Part shown: one piece after another, positions 9,511 through 20,447 of the stretch
Position numbering within the stretch: the stretch's first letter is position 1
How the letters are laid out: the number at the start of each line of letters is the position of its first letter
The notes under the pieces: generated by a model
Told to the model about the DNA's origin: nothing
The model's database searches: none
The model's input: the letters and a program-made list of their open reading frames with translations, nothing else
Assembly (NCBI GenBank): GCA_023614405.1
Contig: CM042689.1
Location: 327,336,305 to 327,400,304, forward strand
DNA: 64,000 nucleotides
Reading direction: 5' to 3'
DNA from: Avena insularis
Lineage: Eukaryota; Streptophyta; Magnoliopsida; Poales; Poaceae
Position numbers and translations under genes: made by a program

Positions 9511-12380
9511 AGGCATTAAAGAACAGTACTTGTTGGGAGATAACCCAAGAGTTTTCTTGAGTCTTGGAAGTTATTACTTCAGTAATGACCTCTCCTTATC
9601 CTTTTTGTTTGCTTTTTGTACCAAGAATGACCTCTAATAATAGGGAAGTAAGATTTGGGGAGTTGCTGTCCCGAAACAGATTTATGTCCTCCACCATAAA
9701 AATTCGTGAGGAGTATCTGTAACTCGGATTGAGCTCAATATTTACGAATAAATCCCCAGTATGTTATCTAACTTTCGTTAGTTTAACACTTTTTGAATTG
9801 AGCAACATAAGGTCTTTGAAAAAATCGGTTTTTACCTGCTGGTCTGTTTTGACAGATTTCTGCCATTATTTGCATTTGCTTCTTGTTGATTCCTTTTTGG
9901 GTTCTTTTTGGGGAATTGAGATTTTTGAAGAAGTTGCTACAGTAGCTTGTGTTTTTAATGAAAAGTTTTGCTGTTCCAAAGCTTTACCTAAGGGTCTGTT
10001 ATCTTTTGAATACACTAATGTTGGTAATGAAGATTGTGTGAAGTTTTGTATGAAGGAAAAAAATCAGGTGTAGAGAGAGAATGATGTAATGAGATGAAGA
10101 ATGGACAAAAGCTCAAGCTTGGGGATTCCACTATGGTGTCACCCCAAGAAATATCCAAGAGGTACAAGCGTCAAAGCTTGGGGATGCCCAAGGCATCCCC
10201 TTCTTCATCAATAAAAATCTCAGGTCTTTCTAGACACTTCGTTTTTATTGTTTCATGCATAGTTGTGTTGTTCTTGGAGCGTCTTAGTTTTCATTTTTGA
10301 TTTTTGTTTTATTAGTTTGCTTGAATAAAGTTGGTTGATCACAACACACCTTTTTGGAGAGAGACACACTTTGTTTTCATTGCCTAGAACACCCTAGTTT
10401 TCACTCTTATTGTTCTGTGAGTGTTCTGTTTTGCTAGCACTGTGTTTAGCCTTAGTTTTCTTGAGATTTCAGCTTAGAAATTTTTAGTTCTTCTTTGTGG
10501 ATTTGTGAGACAATCTCACTGATCTTTATTGATTATTATCTTTGTGAGTTGTTTCAACTAAGTTGTTTGGTGTTGGAAAAGAGTAGAAAGCTTCATGCTT
10601 AAGTGGTACAAAAGGGAGCTTGCATTGACTATAACTTAGACTTTAGCATGACATGCTAGGTGTTGTTTTGACCTTATGCTTAGTAATTATTGCTGAAGCA
10701 TGTCTTGTTCCAAACAATTAGGATTGCTTAATGTGCCTTGAAAGAATCATGCGTTGTTTTAGCATACAAAAGCATAGTATTATGGTATTCTCCTTTGATG
10801 CTTTGTTTGGGTTGACTTGGCACATGCTCACACCATGTTATGACTATGACAAGTCACCATAGCCTCTATGATCATCTAGTCCTTGACTTGTAGTACCACT
10901 CTATGCTTTGATTAGTAATGTTTTGTTGCTCTGCATGATTATGGCCATTATGCTCTCTTAATTGGTTGCTCCCAGTCTTTTGCTAGTCTCCACTTGTATG
11001 AGTAAGCTCTACTCATGCTTACAACTCCCAAGAAACCAAGTTATTACAAAGTGTACACTATAAACTCCTATGCATGGTGTGTTACACCATTCCAAGTATA
11101 TTCTTATTTTCAGCCATCTTCCAATTAAAAACTATTTCGTTATGTGAAAACTTAGTGATTAAAGCCCTCACAAACTTGATGGAACACTTTTTATTCTTTG
11201 CCCCTAATAAACTTGAACTATTGTGTCATCTATGTTGTATATGCTTGCACTTATACGTTGGAATTAGCAGAACCGTGCTATCACGGGGAACGTTTTCAAC
11301 ATTGCACTTGTACCTTGTTGTACTCAGTTGATATCATGTTCTTTTGTCTATGGATGTCATCGGTGTGAAATAAAGAGGGAACTTGTAAGTCCATGGAGTT
11401 TGTATCCTGTGTTAGAGAAATGCCTGGGCCACTAGCCTAAGCCATGCCTAATAATGGTGGAAACTTGCAGCATCACCATAGTGAGCTATCTATGAAGCAA
11501 CCTCAATAAAAAAGCTATGCATATGGTAAATAAAAAGATTGCCGAGATGCTCATTGTCTGCTTGCCTTGTCATTTTGGTTATGGGGAAGCTCATGTACCA
11601 TGTGCAAGGGGTACCCCGTTGGCGGTTCTCAATGATATGCAAATACTTACAATGACAAGAACTTACATGTGACTAAAGTTGAGTAGCATGAGGAGTGGCT
11701 CTCGTATTCAAGGGACTTGAGATTGCCAACTTATACTTCGTCAATCATATACTCCATCTCTGTTCACTTTAACCTTAATCACTTCAAGATGCTTATGATA
11801 GGGGCAATGAGCGCTGAAAGCTAACAAGTACCATAATTTTTGGAAGCTCTTTTTGAAACTTGTAATCCCTGCTTCGTTTACAAAAAAACGGTGTCTTTCT
11901 TTCACCACTATTGAGTCTCCACCTTCTACCTTTAGGCACCATTAAGAGAGCATAGTTGTCATTCTATGTGCAGTGTTCCAAAGCTTATTGATTGATGCAT
12001 ATTGTGATATTACTTGTTCTTGTGCTATTTGTTTCTCGTGACCCTTGTGAACTTTCAAGGTGTCCTATGCATATATATTGCTACTCCATGAGGGACAAGT
12101 TGATTGCCACTATGCCATGTTTTTTGTATGTGAAACAAACAAATGTTTTTCAATGCATGATATTCATGATCTTTGTTTGTAGCCTTTCATGTTGCATTCA
12201 TAGTTACTTTCTTACTGTTAGAACTCCATCTTTCATGCACATGTTGAGAGTTCTCTGTTCCCAGCTTTCAATGCTTGCAAATGGTTTGATCTTGGTTTTG
12301 GTGGTGCTTGTCACCTCAAAAATTATTCTTTTTATCACTTACATACTCGAGGACGAGCATGAGTTAAGCTTGGGGATGCT
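9511..12380 (+). other. Element B 3' noncoding region (2.9 kb) ending in the polypurine tract
   Basis: There is no supported gene. The hairpin TTGGG-agataa-CCCAA is at 9533-9548. The region is homologous to 6206-7046 plus 13901-18350 of element A; for example the segment near 10560-10700 matches 13940-14060. At 11150-11180 it keeps the uninterrupted site that in A is split by the solo LTR. The end reads ctcgaggacgagc ... ttaagcttggggatgct, which is the PPT module. Confidence 0.75.
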
Positions 12381-13895
12381 TGATACGTTGGAAACATATC
12401 TATAATTATTGATGCTCCATGCTTGTTTTGTATCTACTTTGCTTTGCTTTGTCTATACTTTGAGGTGTTTTTATATCTTTTCTGGAACTAACCTATTAAC
12501 AAGTTGCCACAGTGCGCTTGCTGCTTTCTTACTTTTTGGTTCCGTAAAGCGAAAATCAATATCCTCGGAATTGGACGGGACAAAAGCCAAAGTTATTATT
12601 TTCCTGGAGCAACACGGAACCACGAAGCAGAGCCGGAGGGGGGCCAAACACCCCCTAGGCGCGGGCAAGCCCCGGAGGTGCCTATAAGAAGAACCTGGAC
12701 CCCCACCGACCTTGATTCCTGCGCCTATAAGAAGCCTCCGACCCAAAAACCCTAGGCAATATAGAAGAAATCCACGAAAACCTCTGCTGCGCCGCCGCCA
12801 CCGAAGGGGAGATTCGGGGGACAGAAAGTCTCTGTTTCGGCACCCTGCCAGGACGGGGAAGTGCCCCCGGATCCATCTCCATCTTCATCACCATTGCTGA
12901 TTCCCATGACGAGGAGGGAGTAGTTCTTCCTCGAGGCTAAGGGCTCTACCGGTAGCTATGTGTTCATCTCTCTCTCTCTATGCATGATCTTGTGGTCATG
13001 AGCTTTGTAATCAAGTATATCTACCTTGCTACTCAAGTGCTTCATTAGATCTCTGCTCTCCCCATGTGTGTGAAAGTGACAGCGTGCACGCCATGGTGGC
13101 ACTTAGGCTTGAGTCTACATAAATACTCTTTGTGCTTTAATAGATCTATGCTTTTCCCCACGTGTGTGAAAGTGACAGCGTGCATACCGTGTGTGGAACT
13201 TTGGCTAGATTGAATATTTGTTATGAGTTATATTTGGAGTTGGATGTCTCTATGAAATTGTGGTGTTTGTTGGAACCATCTAGCGCTCAAGGTGACAGTG
13301 TGGGGTTATCTAGATTGGGGAAGGCGGACTTTGAGGAGTGCTGTTATAGCCCTACCGATGATTAGAGTGTCCAACCGGAGAGTAGTTAAGAGTAGTATCA
13401 TGAAGAGAGGATATTTATATGAGAGAGTGTTCACTAGTGAAAGTATGATCCCTAGGCCTTGTTTCTAAACATTGAAACACCGTTTGCATCTAGATCTGTT
13501 GCATGTTTGCTTGCTTCCATCTTTGTTCCGTTTGCCGGGGAGGTTTTGGGCTTTTACCTTTCCTCCACGCCATCAGCTCTTTTCTGGCACCATTACCCCA
13601 CGTCAACAACAAGTCAAAAGCTATTTTATGGCACCGTTACCACTTGTATTTCACTATCTCTTCGCCGAACTAGTGCACCTATACACCTGACAAGTGTATT
13701 AGGTGTGTTGGGAATACAAGAGACTTCTTGTATCTTGATTGCAGGATTGCTTGAGAGGGAATACCTTTCACCACTTCCTCCCTGAGTTCGATAAACCTTG
13801 GGTAATCCACTTAAGGTAAACTTGCTGCTATTCTACAAACCTCTGCACTTGGAGGCCCGACAACTGTCTACAAGAATAGAAGTGCGTAGACATCA
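12381..13895 (+). repeat. 3' LTR of element B (1515 bp)
   Basis: It is paired with 7047-8593. It has two cctataagaa boxes (12681 and 12724) where the 5' LTR has one. It ends catca directly before the gaccc TSD. Confidence 0.9.
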
Positions 13896-13900
13896 GACCC

Positions 13901-14533
13901 CTGTTCTAGCTGTGTTGTTTTGCAAATAAGTTTGCTTGGTGTTTGGAAAGGAGTAGTAAGTTCTTGCTTGAAGTGCAAGAGGAGCTTGCATTGACTGTGA
14001 CTTAGACTTTAGCATGGCATGCTAGGTGTTGTTTTAGCATTATGCTTAGTGATTATTGTTGTAGCATGTCTTGTTCCAAACAATTGGGATTGCTTAGTGT
14101 GCCTTGAAAAAATTATGCGTTCTTTTAGCATGCAAAAAGCTTAGTATTGTAGTATTCTCCTTTGATGCTTTGCTTGGGTTGACTTGGCACATGCTCACAC
14201 CATGTTATGACTATGACAAGTCACCATTAGCCTCTATGATTATTTATTCCTTGACTTGTAGTACCACTCTTTTCTTTGATTAGTTTGCTTTGTTGCATTG
14301 CATGATTTTGGCCATTATTGCTCTCTTAGTTGGTTGCTCCCGGTCTTTTGCTAGCCTCCACTTGTATGAGTAAGTTCTACTCATGCTTCCAACTCCCAAG
14401 AAACCAAGTTATTCCAAAGTGTCCACTATAAACTCCTATGCATGGTGTGTTCCACCATTCCAAGTATATTCTTGTTTTCATCTATCTTCCAATTAAAAAC
14501 TATTTTGTTATGTGAAAACTTAGTGATTAAAGC
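13901..14533 (+). other. Element A 3' noncoding region, second part
   Basis: It resumes the A sequence after the gaccc duplication and parallels 10540-11160 of element B. No gene. It ends at the aaagc target duplication of the solo LTR. Confidence 0.7.
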
Positions 14534-15359
14534 TGAAAGGGCATGCATGCCCCCATGTGTGGTTTTGGTAATTAATGACAATCTCTATGGACTAATGTGT
14601 AAATTGAGTTTCACTTGTAGGTTTGTCCATTGACATCGCTTGGGCCATGTGTTGGTCTCAAGGTTGGAAGATGAATAAATGTCCAAGGGCTTTGTGCCCA
14701 TTGGAATCATGAAGAAATAAGGAGCTTGAGTTGATCAAGACATGAGCTTGAGTTGATCAAGACATGTGCAAAGAGTTGTATCAAGATGGATCAACCTCAA
14801 GAAGGGACGAAGAAGGGCGAGCTCAAGATGCACCATCTCTAGAAGATCTCATGCTTGAAGCTTTCCATCCTCGTGCTCATGAAATGATGAAGACAAGTTC
14901 AAATAAGAGGTTTCCCCATGGAGTATGGGGGAGCAATTTGCAAGTCTTCATCTTCATCAAGCAAGAGCATCCAAGAAAGGTGTTCCGTCTATAGAAGAAC
15001 AAGACGGTCTACATCAAGTTCAAGTGGGATGCTCAAGGCAAAGGTATGTTCTTGATAGGGCTTTTCTTTTGACGGTCTCGTGTTGTTAGTTGGGAGACCA
15101 GGTTTAGGATAGATAGTCGTTCTATCAAGAGGGGCTCTCAAGCGGGTGTCTCGTTTGCATCGTTCAGAGAGAGCTCAAACCTTTGCATTCATAGCATCAT
15201 CTTTCTTGGTTGATTATTTGGTTCTTGTACATGAGAGGATCTAGAGCTTGTGGTCATCATCATAACAATCTCTAGTTCATCATCTAAGGATTTCACTTGC
15301 ATATCTTATTGCGGTTTTTTATCTTGCGAGTTTTCCGGCTCCACACCTTGGGGGATACT

Positions 15360-15380
15360 TCACATATATATATATATATA
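15360..15380. repeat. (TA)n microsatellite in the solo LTR
   Basis: About eight TA units. Confidence 0.9.
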
Positions 15381-15519
15381 TTCATAGTATTTTCTCCAAA
15401 GGATCTAAGGATTCTATTCGTCGTTATCTTTCCAACAAAATTGGTTTCATCCCGTTTAGAGTTCGGATGCAAAAGTTATTGCGTCTCTGGTTTTCTGGTT
15501 TCTGGAATTTCCCTGACCG

Positions 15520-15960
15520 GAAGTTCCGGCTTGCTATCAGAAGTTCCTCTAGGGCATTTTTGCCGCCGTAAGTTCCGGTGGAAGTTCCGGGTCTTCTTCC
15601 GCTCATGTTCAGTAACCTTCTGTTTTGGATGTGCTATTTGACGGAACTTCAGTCGGAATTTCCATTGGAAGTTCCGCTCCCACCGGAAGTTCCGCTCAGG
15701 CCTAGTTGCCGCTGAAAGTTCTGGTTGAATTTCCGGCTCTTGTTCCGCTCACGATTCAGTAACCTTCTATTTTGGTTGTGTCTATTTGACGAAACTTTTG
15801 TAGGAACTTCCACCGGAATTTTCGCTCCCACCGGAAGTTCCGGTGAACCGACGGAAGTTCCGACCAGGACTCATGTTTTTAGTTTCTCGCTTCGCGTTTT
15901 TGACCATTGGCTATGTGCCACCGGAACTTCCGGCCTCCCTACCGGAACTTCCGGCCGTGG
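15520..15960. repeat. Cluster of palindromic GGAAGTTCC motifs in the solo LTR
   Basis: More than a dozen copies of ggaagttcc or ggaacttcc, often extended to ccggaagttccgg, lie in about 440 bp with irregular spacing and both orientations. Such a dense palindrome array in an LTR could be a protein-binding cluster or a replication-slippage product. Confidence 0.85.
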
Positions 15961-16421
15961 TCGCGAATGCCCATAACAGGCAGATCTGGGAGCCCTTTAA
16001 AAGGGGCTCTTCTTCCCCTTCGTGGGTAACAACTCTTTTCTTGGTTCTTGGCTTTCTCTCTCTCCTCCATTGTTGACCTTGAAGAAGCTTTCCCTCTCCC
16101 CTTTCCCTTCCTATGATTCTTGCATCTTTTTGAGGGATTTGAGAGAGGAGATCTAGATCTACAATCCCCCAAGCTAAATTACTTCTTTGTGAAGGAATCA
16201 TTGGGATCTTGATCTTGGAGAGTTTTGTGTTCTCCTCTTGTGTTCTTCCTCCCTTATTCACCAATAGATTTTGTAGCTTTGTTGGAATTTGGGAGAGAAG
16301 GACTTGCCCTTGCATTTGGTGCATAGGTTTGAGTTCTCCTCAGAGATTCGGCGAGTTCAAGCTTGTGGGCTTGTTTCTCTTGGGTTCCTTGGAACCCTGG
16401 ACGGTTGTGTGGTTGGATTGT

Positions 16422-16520
16422 TAACCTTTTGTGGTCTTGTTGACCTTTTGTGGTCTTGTAGCCATTTGTGGTTTTGTTGGCCTTTTGTGGCATTGTAGCC
16501 TTTTGTGGCTTTGTTGTTGG
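16422..16520. repeat. 19-bp minisatellite in the solo LTR
   Basis: About five units of the form ccttttgtggtcttgt(t/a)g run in tandem. Further ttgtggcg segments are scattered to 16760. Confidence 0.8.
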
Positions 16521-17102
16521 GAGCCTCCAATTGAGTTGTGGAGTTAGCCCCAATCTTGTACGGGTTCGGTGACCGCCCTCAAGCGTCCCATAGTGGAGCA
16601 AGTGCCCGCATTTTGTGGTGCGCACTCGGGAGAATAGGGTGAGCCTTTTGTGGCGTCAGTGAGTTGCGTGCTTTCGCATCCGGGGTGAGGCCTTGTGTGG
16701 CGTTGGGTGAGCATCGAGCCACCACACCTCGAGGTGAGCCATTTGTGGCGTTCGGAGAGCATTGCGCCATCGCACCTATCCAACAGAGATGTAGCTTCTT
16801 TGGAAGTGAACTTCGGGAAACAAATATTCGTCTCCGCGTCCATCGGTTATCTCTCAACTGAGCCCTTTAGTTATGCAATTTACATTGTGATAGCCATCGT
16901 GCTTGAAGTATTTATATCTTGCTATCACCTTGTTGCTTGTATTGCTTAGCATAGGTTGTTGGTGCACTTAGGTGAACTTAGTGGCTAGGTTTTGTGCTCA
17001 ATAAATTAAACGTTAGTTTTCTTCCGCATTTACTTGAGCCTAAACCGTAATAATTTTAAAAGCCTATTCACCCCCCTCTAGGCGACTTCCTTTGTACTTT
17101 CA

Positions 17103-18350
17103 AAATCCCTCACGAACTTGATGGCACACTTTATTCTTTGCCCCTAATAAACTTGAACCATTGTGACAACATTGTTGTATATGCTTGCGCTTATAAGTTG
17201 GAATTAGCAGAACCGTGCTGTCACGAGTAACGTTTTCAACATTGCACTTGTACCTTGTTGTACTTAGTTGATATCATGTTCTTTTGTCTATGGATGTCAC
17301 CGGTGTGAAATAAAGAGGGAACTTGTAAGTCCATGGAGTTTGTATCCTGTGTTAGAGAAATGCAGGCGCTAGCCTAAGCCATGCCTAATCATGGTGGAAA
17401 CTTGCAGCATCACCATAGTGACATCTATGAAGCATTCTTCTTAAAAAAAGAGACACATTGAGAAAAGAGGAAAGAGAGAAAAAAGCACCATATTCCCATG
17501 GTACATAAGAAGAATTATTGATATGCTCATTGTCTGCTTGCCTAGTCATTTTGGTTATGGGAAAGCTCCTGTACCATGTGCAAGGGGTACCCCGTTGGCG
17601 GTTCTCAATGATATGCAAATACTTACAGTGACAAGAACTTACCTGGACCCAAAGTTTAGTATGCATGAGGTGTGGCCCTCGTATTCATGGGGCATGAGAT
17701 TTCCAACTTATACTTCGTCAAGCATATACTCCAGCTTTGCCACTTTAACCTTAACCACTTCAAGATGCTTATGATAGGGGCAATGAGGGCTGAAAGCTAA
17801 CAAGTACCATAATTTTTGGAATATCTTTTTGAAACTTGTAATCCCTGCTTCCTTTACAAAAAGGCCTTTCTTCACCATTATTGAGTCTCCACCTTCTACC
17901 TTTAGGCACCATTAAGAGAGCATAGTTGTCATTCTATGTGCAGTGTTCCAAAGCTTATTAATTGATGCATATTGTGTTATCACTTGCTCTTGTGCTACTT
18001 GTTTCTAGTCACCCTTGTGAACTTTGCAGGTGTCCTATGCATTATATTGCTACTCTATGAGGTACAAGCTGATTGCCACTATGCTATGTTTTCTGCATGT
18101 GAAACAAACAAACGTTTTTCAATGCATGTTATTCATGATATTTGTTTGTAGCTTGTCATGTTGCATGCATAGTTACTATGTCCTATTGTTAGAACTCCAT
18201 CTTTCATGCACATGTTTAGAGTTCTTTGATCCCATCTTTCAATGCTTGCAAATGGTTGGATCTTTATTGTGAGGGTGCATGTCACCTCAAAAATTATTCT
18301 GTTTATCACTTACCTACTCGAGGACGAGCAGGAGTTAAGCTTGGGGATGC
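17103..18350 (+). other. Element A 3' noncoding region, third part, with polypurine tract
   Basis: It continues the A sequence and parallels 11165-12380 of element B. No gene. It ends tactcgaggacgagc ... ttaagcttggggatgc immediately before the 3' LTR, the same PPT module as in B, C and D. Confidence 0.75.
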
Positions 18351-19922
18351 TGATATGTTGGAAATGTATCTATAATTTTTGATGCTTCATGCTTGTTTTG
18401 TATCTACTTTGCTTTTTGCTTGTCTACACTTTGAGGTGATTTTTACATGTTTTGTGGTACTAACCTATTAACAAGTTGCAACAGTGCCAGATGCCTGTTT
18501 TCTGCCATTTTTGGTTTCACAAAAGTTAGTAAAGAAATATTCTTGGAATTGGACGGGACAAACGTCAAAGTCAAGTACTTTCCGTGGGGAACAAGAAGTC
18601 CAGAGGAGAGCCGGAGAGGCCAGCCAGGGGGCCAGACCCACCCCAGGCACGGGGGCAGGTGGGCCCACGCCGGGCTAGGGTTTGGTGGCCCTGGCCGCCT
18701 CCCGGTCTCGCCCTTTCGCCTATAAGAAGCCCCCGATGCAGAAACCCTGAGTACCCGATCAGAAATCCACAAAACCGTCTGTAGCCACCGCCACCATCGT
18801 CCCTAGATCGGGGAGGATCTAAAGTTCTTCCCGGCACCCTGCCGGAGGGGAGATCATCCCGGAGGCCTTCTCTTCGGTATGATGCGTGAGTAGTTCCACC
18901 TTGGACTATGGGTCCGTGTAGTATCTAGATGGTTGTATCTCCTCCTTTGTGCTTTCATGTATAGATCTTGTGAGCTCCGTTCATGATCAAGATCTAATCT
19001 ATTTGTAATCATGCATGTTGTATTTGCAGGGATCCGATGGATATTGAGATTATTATGTTGGTTTGATTAATGGTTTTATCTTTATGATTCTATCATGTCT
19101 GTGTTGTGATCTTGCATGCTCTCCATTGCTAGTGGTTATCTCAGCCAAGTAGTTGCTAGTGACTCCAAGAGGGGGTATTTATGCTCGATAGTGGGTTCAT
19201 GACTCTAGTTTCCAAGGGAAGTGACATAAATCTCTTCAGTTGTAGATGTGTTGTTTCTACTAGGGAGAAAACAATGGTCTCTTGTTCATGGAACATGTGG
19301 ACTGTTTACCTTACACAATTTGCTTAAAGCAGTTGTCTGTTGCTTGCAACTTAATCTTTGGAGGGTTCGGATGATAACCTGAAGGTGGACTTCTAGTCAT
19401 AGATGCAGTTGGATGACGGTCTATGTATATTGTTGTATTGCCCAATCAACCTCATAGGATCTTTTTGGCTAGTAATTGCATTGTTTTGCCTTGCTCAGTT
19501 CCTGTCAATTGTCCTGCTGTAATTTGTTTACCCTTCATGCCATGTTGTTTATCTAAGGAGAGCACCTCTAGTGAACTATGGACCCCGGTCCAATCTTTAC
19601 CATTGATACATGTTCCACTGTTACTTGTTTACTTGCTGCAAACCATTACCTTCCACACCATACATTTAATCCTTTGTTACAACAAACCAGTGAGCTTGAC
19701 AACCTCACTGATTCGTTGGGGCAAAGTCTTGAGTTTGTGTTGTGCAGGTCTCCGTGTTGCTTGCAACACATGTGTGATGTTTCCTTCCTCCTTCTGGTTC
19801 GATAACCTCGGTCTCAACTGAGGGAAGACTTGCTGTTGTGCTCTTCACACCTTGCTCTTGGGGTTCCCAACAAGACTCCACATCTAAGCACCAAGTTCTC
19901 TGGCGCCATCAAGGAGTCATCG
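18351..19922 (+). repeat. 3' LTR of element A (1572 bp)
   Basis: Pairs with 2443-4017 over its full length. The last base is G instead of the expected A of the CA terminus. It is followed by the gacaa TSD. Confidence 0.92.
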
Positions 19923-19927
19923 GACAA

Positions 19928-20072
19928 CACTAGAAATAACTAAATGAAATCATGGCTGGTCCTCTATCGGATGAGGCCGTGACAAAACAAAAAGAGGTCT
20001 AACTGAAGATGGAATATTTACTAGAACAGGAAGAACTTTATTAGATACAAATAGTCAGGGTCAACTGGCCGC
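19928..20072 (+). pseudogene. LINE-alpha ORF2 fragment between the A and copia insertions
   Basis: It translates as NTRN, then an EYLLEQEELY-like coiled linker and VNWP. This is the short segment preceding the RT in plant L1 ORF2, with two or three stops. It joins upstream to 2437 (GVDCD/N) and downstream to 32740 (RHGD). The left copy of the copia TSD, gccgc, is at 20068-20072. Confidence 0.8.
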
Positions 20073-20208
20073 GGAAGACAAATATGTTTTGTATATTATT
20101 GATCATAAAGGATAAAAAGTGTTTATATAGGAGAGAGAGGGGAGAGGTAAAACCCTAACCCTAAACAAACTAGGCTGAACCGAGCACGTATAGAATTACA
20201 ATTCAACA
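20073..20208 (-). repeat. 3' LTR of the copia element
   Basis: It contains tgtttatatagg (a TATATAAAC box in sense) and ccctaaccctaa. The inner border reads aattcaaca|ctcccccgc, i.e. PPT GCGGGGGAG then TGTTGAATT in sense orientation. Confidence 0.9.
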
Positions 20209-20213
20209 CTCCC

Positions 20214-20447
20214 CCGCAGTCGAAACGTGGCGTGGTTTGATGTTGAGACTGGTTCGTAACTCCTAAAAAACTGAGGTCGGCAATCCTTTGGTGAAAATGT
20301 CAGCAGACTGAGAGCTGGTGGGAACATGTAGTACACGAGCCTCTCCAAGAGCAACATGATCCCTAACGAAGTGAAGATCAATCTTGATATGCTTGGTACG
20401 CTAATGTTGCACTGGGTTCATGGAGAGGTAAGTGGTCAAGATGTTAT
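20214..20447 (-). pseudogene. Copia RNase H C-terminal end
   Basis: On the minus strand it reads STNLVQHQHTKHIEIDLHFV-like, then RV(A)LGEARVLHVPTSSQSADIFTKG and a GLPT-like tail. This is the conserved end of copia RNase H. It continues the segment 28312-28671 once element C is removed; the break falls in the CDN motif. The gttat TSD of C is at 20443-20447. A second copy of 20285-20447 is at 26894-27056. Confidence 0.85.

Larger units (their letters stand above)
7047..13895 (+). mobile_element. Element B: non-autonomous gypsy LTR element nested in A
   Basis: LTRs at 7047-8593 and 12381-13895 begin tgatacgttggaaac and end gcgtagacatca. The perfect 5-bp TSD gaccc lies at 7042-7046 and 13896-13900. 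A degenerate tRNA-Asp-type PBS follows the 5' LTR and AAGCTTGGGGATGCT precedes the 3' LTR. The only ORF is an acidic protein of unknown function; no gag core, protease, RT or integrase is present. The first 250 bp of the LTR and the 3' noncoding module resemble element A, but the rest of the LTR does not, so A and B are related yet distinct families. Confidence 0.92.
14534..17102 (+). mobile_element. Solo LTR (2569 bp), copia Opie/Ji-like ending, in element A
   Basis: The termini are TGAAAG...CTTTCA and the flanks are aaagc (14529-14533) and aaatc (17103-17107), a 5-bp TSD with one mismatch. Element B holds the empty site gattaaagccctcac, so the borders are exact. The 3' end has cacccccctctaggcgac, a pattern known from LTR ends of Opie/Ji-type copia elements (remembered resemblance, not a search). 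There are no internal coding genes, PBS or PPT, so it is a solo LTR left by LTR-LTR recombination. Orientation is inferred from that end. Two internal repeat fields are listed separately. Confidence 0.85.
2443..19922 (+). mobile_element. Element A: non-autonomous Athila-like gypsy LTR retrotransposon, full length
   Basis: LTRs at 2443-4017 and 18351-19922 start with TGAT and end at a shared gagtcatc(a/g). They are flanked by the perfect 5-bp TSD gacaa at 2438-2442 and 19923-19927. A tRNA-Asp-type primer site follows the 5' LTR and a purine-rich AAGCTTGGGGATGC precedes the 3' LTR. The internal region encodes gag and an aspartic protease but no reverse transcriptase, RNase H or integrase, so it needs enzymes in trans. 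It hosts element B and a solo LTR; without them it would be about 8 kb. The overall plan resembles Triticeae Sabrina-type elements, but I do not assign a family name. Confidence 0.93.

Noticed and set aside
14534..17102. Large MITE or DNA transposon with TGAAAG/CTTTCA inverted ends
   Set aside because: 5-bp TSD, TG...CA termini and the LTR-like 3' end fit a solo LTR better; the inverted hexamer is the normal LTR end.
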